Below, in pieces: positions 53,101 through 64,000 of a DNA stretch of 64,000 bases. The position numbers were made by a program, and so were the translations under genes. The notes under the pieces are model-generated. The model was not told the origin of the DNA. It saw only the letters and a program-made list of their open reading frames with translations, and made no database searches. Positions within the stretch are counted from its first letter, which is position 1. Each line of letters opens with the position of its first letter. Where the stretch lies: the NCBI RefSeq assembly GCF_900090045.1, contig NC_041787.1, forward strand, positions 1 through 64,000. Direction: 5' to 3'. This DNA comes from Plasmodium malariae (Eukaryota > Apicomplexa > Aconoidasida > Haemosporida > Plasmodiidae).

Positions 53101-55060
53101 GTTATTATAACTTTATTAAATAGTACATATTTCATATGTGTAAGCAATATATTAGAATAAAACGATTTTAATATATAATATCATAAAACATTGTAAGTCA
53201 CTTTTATTTATATTCCCCATTATATTCTTATTAAGCAACATGATTTAAGAAGAAATAGAATAGAAAAAAATGGGTTAAAATAAAAATATAGGAATAAAAT
53301 AAAAAACAAAAATACTGTATAAAACTAAATTCAAAAAATAAAAATACATGTATCCAATAATTATTTTATATAAAAGAATGATTAAAAATACTTATAATAA
53401 CTTATTTCTTCGTGAGAAATAATTATTTATAAAGATTTATTATGAATTAATAAATTTTTTTTTTATCTTTCTCACCATTCTCTATCTCCTATTATCAAGT
53501 TTCAAATTATTCACTAAAATTAGATATATTATATTTACACTATAATATAATAACCTATACCGTTTGTAATACGTATAAAATATTATAAAATTTCATTTAC
53601 TAATTCATGTCTTAAAAAGTATTAAAATATAATACAATAAATTTATCACTTTTCATAGCATAATAATTTGTATTGATACTGTTAAAAAAATGATTTCTTT
53701 AGGTTACCAAATTCTGAAAAAAGGAAAAATAACAAAAATCTCTTTAATCTAGCAATTAATGTATATCTATGAATAATTACAAAGCTTAAATATATTTTGT
53801 GTGGTCAAATGTAATACATTGTCACATTTACGTGTAATTATAATATTATTAATTTTTATTACAAGTAAAACATCATACTTTTTTTATGTACATATAGCAT
53901 AATTAATTTTCCTATAATTATATCCTAATAATTTTTGTTTTTTGTGGATTATTCAAAGTTGTTTCCTTAAATTGATGTACCTCAATATCTACTTAATTAA
54001 TTAAAACGTAGTACAAGCTAATTTAATAATATCCTTATGTGGTAATATACATATACAGAATAACATATATATATATATATATAATAAAATATACAATTCC
54101 AAAACTATTCGTTGATTTAATACATATATTATATGATTAAACCGTATGTAAATTATATATATAACATGAAGTTTCATATATATATTTTAACGATAATTAA
54201 TTTACGTAACTATAGCAACAATGTAATATAATTCATATAATATTAATTTTCATCTTTATATACAACGTAGTAAATATGAAAATGTATTAACAAAATAATT
54301 GTAACACTTTAATTGCTTATAAAATAAACAAATAAATAACAAAAATTATAGAATAAAAAAGAAACATTCTAACAGTACTTATGATTATTTAGTTAAAAAA
54401 CTGTTTAATTATGGTGAAAAATCAGAATACAAGAATTATTTACATAAATAAAGTAATAATAGTTATATGTGTGCTCATGTATTAAGATAAAAAAAGAAGC
54501 TATATATATATTAGGTATTATTTTAAATAATAACTTTTAAAATACTTATTAATGTTAATTGTATGAAATTTTTTATTATTAGTTTTTTTTTTCTTTATAA
54601 AGGGTATTTAAATTATATATATATATATATATATATTTAACTGTGATTAAGTATCAAAATATGTTAGTATATATCTCCAGGTTTAGTATATTTATTTAAT
54701 ATAATAACAAATAATAAACATATAAAATAGATATAGATGTATTCAATCATTTTATGTTTCTCACATAAATAACTATATAGTTGATAATTTTAAAATTCCT
54801 GTTAATTTATATACAATAATTTTAAAATTACATTATTAAAGATATAAATTTGCATTTTTCCTTCAAACTATTATTTACAACAAATTATAATGCTAATATA
54901 GAACAATTAAGGAAAAATACTTTTACATAGTAATATTCCTTGTTTTCTAATATAATCAAATTTATTCATAAATTATTTATTTATTACAAATAAACTAATA
55001 AAGCAACTAACGTAAAAATTAATGCTTATATAACTCTTAATTATTCTTTTGAATCTAGAA
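50181..55060. other. Gene-free AT-rich DNA, 4.9 kb
   Basis: No recognised gene. It contains an A22 run (51090-51111), short (TA)n tracts near 54065 and 54618, and one small minus-strand open frame at 52944-53147 described separately. The right-hand end is upstream flank of the STP1 pseudogene. Confidence 0.5.
52944..53147 (-). CDS. Uncharacterised 67-codon open frame with C-terminal hydrophobic segment, doubtful
   Basis: Minus-strand ATG-to-stop frame. The first two thirds are basic and include GEYVKTRGQIYGRACSKLRS and two further cysteines; the last third is a hydrophobic stretch (IYILLLFILFFLFYHIFL) followed by RYICI. The DNA for the first part is visibly less AT-rich than its surroundings (contains ccacgtg and gcatgc), which is why I list it. 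No family recognised; it could be the tail of a decayed membrane protein or chance. Confidence 0.22.
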   Translation of the reverse strand: MLTHMKYVLFNKVIITGEYVKTRGQIYGRACSKLRSNCFKTCNNIYILLLFILFFLFYHIFLRYICI

Positions 55061-57478
55061 ATTGAGGACTCTAGTTACTTATGTACTCAGATAATACATG
55101 AAATCAGAATTTGGAAGGACTAAACAACATGTAAAAGAGAAAACAAGTTCCTTATGTTATGAAAAAAGTAAAGGCAATTTTAGGGAATAATATATATCAT
55201 TCTCAGATTATGTAATTAGTGTTAAAATTGAATCTACACATTAAAATCAAAACAAATGGAAAGTAACACAAAAAGGATTAAATAAAATCTCACTACACCC
55301 CGCTTACTAAATGTGGAGGATGAATTCCTATTTTAGATAATAATGATAAAAAAATTTTACAAATATATTATGAGGAAGAATATTTCTGTAAATAAAACAA
55401 AAAAAAAAGGGAAGAAATATAATGCCCTAAAGAACGACATACAATTTCAAATGATTCCTATAAACGATGTTCAAATAAAGTTCGTGAAAATAATGTAAGG
55501 ATTAAAAATAAAAAGGAGTGTTTTAAGAATAAGAAAGGATTCAATTAAAGTAAATCCAAAAAAACATCACCCCAATTTCCAATAAAAGAATACAACATGC
55601 TGCCTATTAAAATGTTTAATACGTTTCCAAAATGCATATCCAGGTATCCATTAGCACTTTATAAATCTATATCTAAAGAAAAAAAATATGATACAACAAA
55701 AAATAGATAAAAATACAGATAAGAGTCAATATAAACCAATAGTTCAACCGGAAGAAGACGGTAAATTTGCACTAGAACAGTAAGTACAACCTCAACAAGA
55801 AGAATAAGGAGAACTACAATATCAACTTCAAGAACAATCATCACCTGAAGCTTCTAGTGATAAATTCATTAGTAAATAAAATCAATATAAACAACCTTAG
55901 CATGCTAAAACATCAGAGGCTTCAACACATATACAAAATGAAGAGTAATTATTATGAGAAAGTGCTACATAAAAATCTCCAATTAGTAAACAATCATAAA
56001 CACAACATAACACAAAAAAAGCTTCTTTATATTGTGAAAGATCATCTGATAATTTTATTTCTCTTGTTTCTCATACATCCATCAAATGTTTAGGTAACAC
56101 TAATGCTAAGCATTTTTCTATATTTGATATTATTACACTAAATAATATATATATTAAGAATGCAGTTGCAGGTTCAGCAGAAAATCCCAATAACACATAT
56201 ATATCATCACTATTAATAATTTATCTAACTATTATTATATTTTTCCCATTATTATTGTAAAATAAAATATATATATCAACAATATGATAAACATTTAATT
56301 ATTATAATTTATTTTATAAATCCACTTTTTTTTTTTAATTGTACCACTGTTCAGAACAAATATTAAAAAAAAAAAAAGATAAAAAAAAGGAAACTAAAAT
56401 TGCTTCGAATACTAATGCCTTCACATTTCAACAAAAAAGAGCTTATCAAAAACAGGCTAAGTTAGAACACCTAATATGCGATGACGAATAAATTATAAAA
56501 AAATTAAAAATAAATGAACGTAATACTATAAAATATGTAAATACGTTAAAGTTAACAAAGAACAGCTCCAAAACTATTGTAGAAGTACATGTGGAAGTAC
56601 TTGAAGAATTCATAAATTAAGAACAGGAATTTAGTAAAGGATAATTTTTAGAAATATGCCTAGAAATGTTCTCAAGTTAGAAATATAGAACATATGCTAA
56701 TTTTAAAAATGATGAAATAATAAGGAAAAAATGAAGGTAGCAAAGACACTGAAAAAAAAATTTTTTTTTGGAATAAATGAGAAGAAAAATACATAAATAT
56801 TCTTAAAAAATTGAAAAAAAAAGATTGGTTTTATTATTTAAAAAATAAATGAAAAAAAGAAAAAGATTATATAAAAGACATTGAAGAATTAATTAAAAAA
56901 TCTCTGAATAAAATTCAAAAAGTTTCATTTTTAAAAAGAGAAAAAGATACATTGAGACAGTGCATATCAAAAAATTGTATGATTATCAACCAATATTTGG
57001 AATCGGGGTGCCTTAAGGAATGGACAAAGGAATTGTGCAATATATTAGATGAATACGATAATGAAGGAACTAATAATAAATCACTCTTAAATATAGAAGA
57101 GCTGTAGAAATAAGGAAGTTATAGAAAATTACATAAATATATAAAAAAAAATTACTAACACTATGGTGTATACTAATTCTTACGAAGATATTAGAAAAGT
57201 ATAAAAAAGAGGGGAATACAGAAAACAGGAAATCACACTTGGATATTCCCACAAATAAATAGAAAAGAAAATATAATTCATAGGGGAAAACAAAAATTTC
57301 AGAAAGGTTTATTTAAAAGACCACGAACATTTCGAAAAATAGTTAATGTAAGGAAATAAATGATTATATAGAGAAAGAATTCTTTAGATATTAGTTAAAA
57401 GATTCAATAAGATAAGACATCACATGTATAATTTCCGTAAAAAAAGTGAATGGTGTAAACAAATCCGATGAAATATAA
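55061..57478 (+). pseudogene. STP1: STP1-type surface protein pseudogene
   Basis: The first recognisable codons (55061) read ATT where ATG is expected, then EDSSYLCTQIIHEIRIWKD. The Cys-containing ectodomain follows in pieces (HYTPLTKCGG, ILQIYYEEEYFCK, CPKERHTISNDSYKRCSNKV, KNKKECFKNKKGFN) with a Lys/Ser/Pro-rich part (SKKTSPQFPIKEYN). A Gln/Glu/Ser/Thr-rich middle region precedes the transmembrane helix at 56203-56256 (SSLLIIYLTIIIFFPLLL). The intron is 56257-56354 (gtaaaa..ttcag). The last exon carries the cytoplasmic Trp-rich/helical domain: LKINERNTIKYVN, KTIVEVHVEVLEEFI, FLEICLEMF, KKDWFYYLKNK, REKDTLRQCISKNCMIINQ, and ends with SVKKVNGVNKSDEI and a stop at 57476-57478. In-frame stops and several frameshifts are spread throughout. 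Its domain order matches the minus-strand STP1 remnant at 30.3-32.7 kb. SURFIN is the main alternative. The open frames at 55857-56093 and on the other strand are shadows. Confidence 0.8.
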
Positions 57479-57787
57479 AATAATATAAACTAGATATTGT
57501 TAAGTATACATTAAGAATATATTAGAAAGATATTCAAGTTAAGTAAGAAGATATAGTTGTGATTTATTTTACTTTTTGTTTCGTTATAACGAGATAGAAA
57601 AGAAAAAGAAGAATACAAAGTAATGGATAATATAAAAGAGAAAAGAAGGTGAGAAGCAACAAGTATGAAATGGAGATATTTAAAAAATATTCCAACTATA
57701 TATAATATTTTTTTATTTCTATAAAAATATACATAAATAAGTTGCCTCAATAAGTGATTCTATAAAAATAAGATGATTTTAATGAAT

Positions 57788-57900
57788 ATATATATAAAAT
57801 ATTAATGTATATATATATAAAATATTAATGTATTATATATAAAATATTAATGTATATATATATAAAATATTAATGTATTATATATAAAATATTAATGTAT
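57788..57900. repeat. AT-rich minisatellite, five copies of a 22/23-base unit
   Basis: The phrase tataaaatattaatgtat occurs five times in succession, ending at 57810, 57833, 57855, 57878 and 57900. Spacings alternate 23, 22, 23, 22, so the array is really built of a 45-base double unit in which one half has lost a base. It begins about 310 bases after the STP1 pseudogene. Confidence 0.9.
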
Positions 57901-60448
57901 ATATAATAAAAATTCCATATATTAATATATTAATTTTTAAGTCGCACTTTCTGTTTTTTCCTTAATAATTTTTTTCTTTCAATGAAAGTATTAGATCTAT
58001 TTTATTTATAAATTGAATTTTTTAAATATTTACAATTTTTACACATAGAAGCTAGAGTGTTACATTATATAATATTAGGAACCCATTTTTCACAATATTA
58101 TTCTTAAAGCTCAGATTAAGACCCTTCCTAATTATTTTTTTGTATATATATTATGTTATTTTTCGATTTTTTTCCAGTTTACCAACATAATTAATATATT
58201 GAAAATGATATTTAATATTGAAATTTTACTATTTTATAAAAGAACAATATTATATTTCACTTAAGTAGAGTTATTTTTTTATATGTATAACAATAATAAC
58301 ACTATTAATGCACCATAATAAAAATATATTTAAAACTTTTATTAAAATTTAATTTTCTTTTATATTAAGATATTAAGTTATATTTTACGTTAAAAAGTAT
58401 TTTTTTATATATATAAACTTTTGCAAAGATAAATGAAATTGTTATTAACCTAAAATGTAAATTAACAAATTTAATAAAATTATTCATTGCTTAATAAGAA
58501 ATATAGGAATAATACCCATATAATGAATAAATATATAATGCAAAAGCATAATAATATTAATAATAATTTATTAAATTTCTTAATTTAAAGATATCAGATT
58601 TGTAAAAATTAAAAAAATAAAATAAATAAATAAATATATTCCTAGGGCATACCTTCTTATTTCATATATAACATATGATGATATATCAAATGAAAGATTA
58701 AAATGTCCTGAAATATTTGGAGAACATGATTAACGTTGTTAAATAAATTTTAAAAAACAATTATAAAAATGAGATAACTTTAATATTCATAATTAAATAT
58801 TTATAAATATTCATATATAGAAATAAAATATTTAATTTATTCGTAAGTGTATATGCTCTAAATATAGAATATTTTTACATATATACTATATTATTTATTG
58901 GTTTTATGTAATATAATATTAACAGTATTAAAATTTTAAGAATTAAAAAGTAATATATTTTACGTTGTAATTTCTTAATTTATTTCTTTACAACTTATTT
59001 TTGTTTTTTAATTAAAATTATTTTTAAATCTATAGAACATATTATTAGATTGTTTTCTATGTTTTATTTTATTTCTTTTTCTGTTATAAAATACAATTCA
59101 AGGAAAAAAAAAATAAAAAGCATTCTTAAATTACATTATATATATAAATATAATTATTACGTAGAAAATTGGAAAAAACCTAAACCTAATTTCTCTGATG
59201 TTTTTTATTAACCAAAATTAAAACAATTTCATGCATTATATTAACATAAGTAAAATAAAGTACAGTATTATCATGCCTTAAATATATCTGTATAAATTGT
59301 TGTATCTGTGTAATCATTTTTACTTTTTTTTTCTTTACATATTTTACACTTTGCAAGAATTCATAATAAACAGCAATTTCGTTAATTATATAACATATTT
59401 CTAATAAATGAAACTTAATCATATAGTATAAAGGTTATTTATATTATCATTATAAGATAATTAATATGTGATAAATGAACCTATTAACACTGGTCGAGAA
59501 TATCATGCCATAGGTTTTATATATTTCTCCAAATAGTTATTTTTTAGTGTCTTTTTTTATATGTTTCATAAAAAATTTTGAAAAAATATTTATAAGTAAA
59601 TTTATCTTAATATTCCACGAATAATAATATTTAAAAGATAAAATATTAACATTATAATTCTATATTTTTTTTATATTTTTTATTTTTTAAAAAGTTCATT
59701 TCATATAAATTTTTATCACATTCAGAGTTGTTTTAATATTTAATAATTTTTTAATAGATTCTATATTCAGATGCATCACGAATAAAAATCAACATGAAGT
59801 TAAAAAATTCATTCTACATGTTCTAATATATTATAATTAATATTTTATAAAGTTCATCAATAATTTATTTTTTTTAATATATAATTCAGCCACATTGACG
59901 ATTTAATATATAAGACCAAGGTTAGGAACCGTGAATGATAACGCAAATTGTCACTTGTTGTTTAGTGATAATTATATTGACTGTAAGCTGAAAATTAAAA
60001 TTATGCAGAACTATTGCAGCACATGTAAATATATTTTAAATAGTTAACTTTATCTGTAAAAAAATTTATGAACCATGTTTTTACAAAGTACTGTATTTTA
60101 TTGTTTTTTAATACTAAAAATTTTTTAATTTTATATTAAATGAATTACCATTTATAAGGAAGTTCTGAAAAAAATCATAAATTTATTAATTGAAGTACTA
60201 TGAAGGTATTTATTATTGAGATTTACATATAAAGGATAATTCCACGAAATATTTAGATATATGCTATTACATGATAACTATAATTATATATACAAAAAAA
60301 GGATATTAGTATTGCTATAAATTTATTAAATATTTAATAAATGTTAATTAAAAAATAACATAATGATACTACTTTATAAATATCATTTTATAATATAATT
60401 AACTATCCACATATAAAAAAATATATATTTTTTAACAGCTTATACATA

Positions 60449-60449
60449 C

Positions 60450-60511
<62 letters not shown>
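60449..60511. repeat. (TA)n microsatellite
   Basis: About 63 bases of alternating AT with one interruption by a C near the left end. It produces an Ile-Tyr repeat in a minus-strand open frame that is not a gene. Confidence 0.95.
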
Positions 60512-60513
<2 letters not shown>

Positions 60514-61904
60514 CTATGTATAAATGAACAGCATATATAAACATTTTTGTGTATGGTTTTAATAAATTCTTTAAATGTATAAGATAATTTAATTTATTTA
60601 ATATTAATTTTTTATAAATCAAAAATATGTTTATTTCAAGAAATATAGTTAAACCATAGTAACATGAATAATCATCGAAAACAATTTAACTTATTAACGT
60701 TCTATTGTAAAAATATTTTATGTATTTTTAAATAAAATTTTATTAATTACTCGTATTGCGCATTCTTTTTTTTTTTTTTTATTTATATGATGATCTTGAT
60801 ATTGTTTTAACGTATTTTAATGAACCCATATTTATATAATGTTATGAAATATTTTATTATTATTTAAAATAAAATATATAATAGCTCCCATATTAAAATA
60901 TAAAAGTATCAAATACTTAGTATATATAATTCTTTATGATATTTTTAAAATATATAAATTTACTATTTTTTATTAATTATTATTAAATTTGTTGTTTTTT
61001 TTAATTTATTTTCTTATACTAACGACAAAAAATTTTGAAAGAAATTAGTACTTGTTCAAATTTTTAATTTTAAAATTAACTTATATATTATATTTAAATT
61101 TTTCAATTAATATTAAAGATCCTTAAAGCACTCACTATAAAATAAAATTATGTTTTATATTTTGTTTAAAAAAATAAAACTTTAATTTATACTATATAAT
61201 ATAATATTAAATATTAACTCATTTGGATAATTTATATATTATCGTTAAAAGTATACTGAACATTTTCCATAAAAATATAAGTAATTAATATTCTATACAT
61301 TTCATGCAAATTAAATTATATTAAATGAATATTATTATGTATATTGTTGTTATAATATTATGCTTATTACAAATTATTTAAAAAAAAAATTTCTTATATA
61401 AATCTTTTAGCTAACTTCACACTATTTTTCATTAATTTAATCGTAGTAGAGTAATATATATTTATATTTTTTCAACTACTAATATAAATTATTATCATGT
61501 AAGTTTATTACTTTTTATCTCTTTTCATAAACAAATTTAGAAAGCTGGTTAATAATATGTGTAGAAACATATATAAATAAATTTTTTAGATCTTTTCTAA
61601 TTGGAACTATTATAAAAATAATTAAATGTTTAAAAAAATCCCATTATATTTAATATTATTTTAATAGGAATATTTTTACATAGAAAATTTTACTAAAATA
61701 TTTTTATTTAATACATTTTTTGTTTATTTACTTTTGGATACAAGCTTCATTATATATAAAAATAAGAATTCGTAAATTTTTAAATGACAGAAAACAATAA
61801 AGAAAAACTATAACATATATAGTACTTATTGTTTATTGCCGAAAAAATTATATAGATAGAAATTGTATAATCGCCAAATATTAGTATCTATAAATAAATT
61901 CAAC

Positions 61905-62896
61905 ATGATGGTACAAACAAATAAATTATTTTTTATTAACTCTGTCTCATTTACTATTTTAACATGGATATATCAGCGCTCATATTGGGTAAGATAACCA
62001 TTATAATCAATAACATTTGTATATTTTTTATAATATTGAATTTTCATTTTAAAACTAATATTTTATTTATATGGAAATAGTGATATTTTTTAAATATTAA
62101 ATATTTACTCCACTTCTTTGTTATATGCCTCAGGAAAATTATGCAATAAGAAAATTAACTTAAATAACACACAAGATATAAGAGTAAGCAGGATATTAAA
62201 GGGAGAACAAAATGTAAATTCCCAACAGAATTATTCATCTTTAAAATAAAAAGCAATGAATATACTAGGTGAAGAGGATTATGTTTTTGTAAATAAATTA
62301 AATTCATTAATAACAAATGGCAATTTTCTAGAAAAGTATAAAACAGCAATGTTTAATAGCAATTTTCAAAATACATCCAATTCATTACGATATAATTTTT
62401 GATATTGAAACATTGTATGATCATACATGAATATTTGATAGTAGATTGAAAACATAAACAGTATATCTAGATTTGATAAAAATACTGAAGAATCCAAAAA
62501 TTCATCAAATTATGATTATAATCATAATGATTATAATAACGAAACAAGATATGGAAAATTGGAAGGAGAATTGATTCGAAAAAAAGATATGAAACAAAAG
62601 TATATAAAAAATCATCATCGTTAAGTAAATATTTAAAGAAGTTAGATTCAAAATATGAAGAAGTAGTAAAACTATTGAATACGGGATATAAAAGGTCAAA
62701 TAAATGCATAGGTATATCTAAAGTAAATATTATTAAAAACATACTTAAGGTCTTTATTTCATTTATGTCATCCGCTTTTATCATGTGCATTAGTATAATA
62801 TACAATTCGGCAGCTACTGATATTTTAGCAACTTTAATATATATTTTATCTATATATTATGTTTTCTATAAATATCTTAAACTTAACAGTATGTAA
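61905..62896 (+). pseudogene. Two-exon Plasmodium exported-protein pseudogene, Pv-fam-d-like
   Basis: Exon 1 (61905-61988) starts with two ATG codons, of which I take the first, and encodes 28 residues with a hydrophobic centre (LFFINSVSFTILTWIYQ); the donor is gtaaga. Exon 2 starts near 62134 after gcctcag; to stay in frame with exon 1 it needs an indel. It reads INLNNTQDIRVSRILKGEQN, where RILKGE is a PEXEL-like sequence with the acidic residue one place late. A Tyr/Asn-rich charged region follows with stops at about 62247 and in 62400-62460 (DIETLYDHT, IFDSRLKT, SISRFDKNTEESKNSS). The last part is a helical SKYLKKLDSKYEEVVKLLN and two C-terminal hydrophobic segments (VFISFMSSAFIMCISII, ILATLIYILSIYYVFY) ending YKYLKLNSM at 62896. 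The layout (short signal exon, RxLxG(E) motif, SKYLKKLD-like helix, paired C-terminal hydrophobic segments) is that of the Pv-fam-d-like exported proteins; the family name is tentative, the exported-protein class firmer. Confidence 0.65.
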
Positions 62897-64000
62897 AATC
62901 GTAAAAAGTATATTATGTCCAGGTGAAATTCTGTATTCTCAGTACAATCATACTAAAAAAGTTTGGAAAACTTTAAATATAATATAATAATTTTAATATA
63001 CATATAAATTTATTAACTTAAGAAAATACATAAACTTTTATTATACACATGATTTTTGAGTTATATTCTTTTCAACTTTTAGTTAAAAACATTGTTTAAT
63101 TTTATTCATATTACATATAATATAAATAGGTCATTTTAATTTTTTGTGTTTGTACAATTAATTTTGTTGTTAATATTATAAGAAAATGAAAATTTTTAAT
63201 TTATTCATTTTTTCTATTATTTTTTTTTTTTTTATTTATATATGTAAGAAAATAGACTTTATTTTTGTGTTTTAGTTATTTTTCCAAAGTTATATTTTGA
63301 CTATTTGTTTCATTTAGTTTGTTACTCATAATAATTTGTTTATTTTTCGTTAGTATTTCAAAATAAAATGTAATCATTTAAAGATATAACAACATAAAAT
63401 TTTTGACTTTTACTCTTTGTGTAAATTCATTTATCGAATATGTATATATGTTCATTACACCTTAATTAGTACAATTTAGTTAAGAAAAACAACATAGTAA
63501 GTGTTAAAGTCTTTAGATTTAATATAAGTATTAATTTCATAATAATTTTTACATAATAAAAATATTCTTTATGTGAAATTTTTAATTTTTCAGATGATTT
63601 ATCTTGATAGTGAAATAAATGAATATATCACTGAATTACTTTTCATATTATAAAAAAAAAATTATATTATTTTCATTTATTAAATGTCTTTATTTATATG
63701 AACTCAAATATTGTTTTATTTTTATTTTTTTTTTTTTTTTGTTAATATTTTATATTATGCTATTTCATTCGTAAATTTTCATTTTATTTATTTTGTTAAG
63801 TCTTACAGTGTAAGTTCCTTCTTTTCTTTACCACAAAAGTGTATAGTATTAATATATAATATAGTTAATTAGATGCTATATACATGTAATTTAATTATCA
63901 TATGTTTTTTTTTTTTTATTTTTATTAAATTAATAATTCATGAAATTGAATGTACATAAAGAAATTGTATCTGAGTTTAACATATTAGAATGTTTACTAA
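62897..64000. other. Gene-free AT-rich DNA at the right edge
   Basis: No reading frame or family motif visible. Many T runs; nothing resembling the Plasmodium telomere repeat (GGGTTYA) is present. Confidence 0.6.

Larger units (their letters stand above)
57479..61904. other. Gene-free AT-rich DNA with minisatellite and (TA)n tract
   Basis: No supported gene. Just beyond the STP1 stop lies a tandem repeat (57788-57900), and a long (TA)n run is at 60449-60511. The patch 59885-60030 is less AT-rich than its surroundings, with no open frame. Open frames at 57511-57750, 59186-59422 and 60440-60622 on the minus strand have chance-like composition. Confidence 0.5.

Noticed and set aside
60440..60622. 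Minus-strand open frame with Ile-Tyr repeat
   Set aside because: Translation of a (TA)n microsatellite.
62155..62805. Three minus-strand open frames over the exported-protein pseudogene
   Set aside because: Shadows; the plus strand has splice sites and the family layout.
1..64000. tRNA, rRNA, CRISPR, telomere repeats, transposon or bacterial signals
   Set aside because: Looked for and not seen; no GGGTTYA array, no spaced direct repeats, no transposase-like motif.

Overview
The window is extremely AT-rich eukaryotic DNA, with long homopolymer and (TA)n tracts, short GT..AG introns and asparagine/lysine-biased coding. Every gene I recognise belongs to a Plasmodium subtelomeric multigene family. 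The side-by-side presence of fam-m, fam-l, STP1, pir, PHIST and tryptophan-rich antigen remnants points to Plasmodium malariae or a sister such as P. brasilianum, because fam-l and fam-m are known from that lineage. I saw no housekeeping gene, tRNA, rRNA, CRISPR array, bacterial feature or telomere repeat, so this looks like subtelomere interior rather than the chromosome core or the extreme end.

Layout, left to right. (i) 1.5-8 kb: two tryptophan-rich antigen pseudogenes on the plus strand, separated by about 4.5 kb of gene-free DNA whose sequence partly reappears downstream of the second copy. (ii) 11.5-12.5 kb: unidentified minus-strand coding remnants. (iii) 15.8-17.7 kb: a minus-strand pir pseudogene. 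(iv) 20.9-22.0 kb: a badly decayed plus-strand variant-antigen remnant. (v) 25.0-26.2 kb: a plus-strand pir pseudogene with a well preserved core. (vi) 30.3-32.7 kb: a minus-strand STP1 pseudogene. (vii) 37.9-42.5 kb: a fam-m plus fam-l pair, same strand, both broken. (viii) 45.3-50.2 kb: two small intact ORFs of doubtful status, a large PHIST pseudogene and another pir pseudogene. (ix) 55.1-57.5 kb: a plus-strand STP1 pseudogene, followed by an AT-rich minisatellite. (x) 61.9-62.9 kb: a two-exon exported-protein pseudogene resembling the Pv-fam-d type.

The main conclusion is that the window is a gene graveyard: eleven recognisable multigene-family loci and not one with an intact reading frame. 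The intact families act at the infected red-cell surface or in the host-cell cytoplasm (export, host-cell remodelling, antigenic variation). Here none appears able to make a full-length protein, though such loci can still act as recombination donors for intact paralogues. The decay takes different forms: almost pure frameshift (first Trp-rich antigen), almost pure nonsense with the frame kept (PHIST exon 2, minus-strand STP1), or both. In the second Trp-rich antigen many stops fall where tryptophan is expected. I found no convincing evidence of a new biological system; the best leads are listed as findings.
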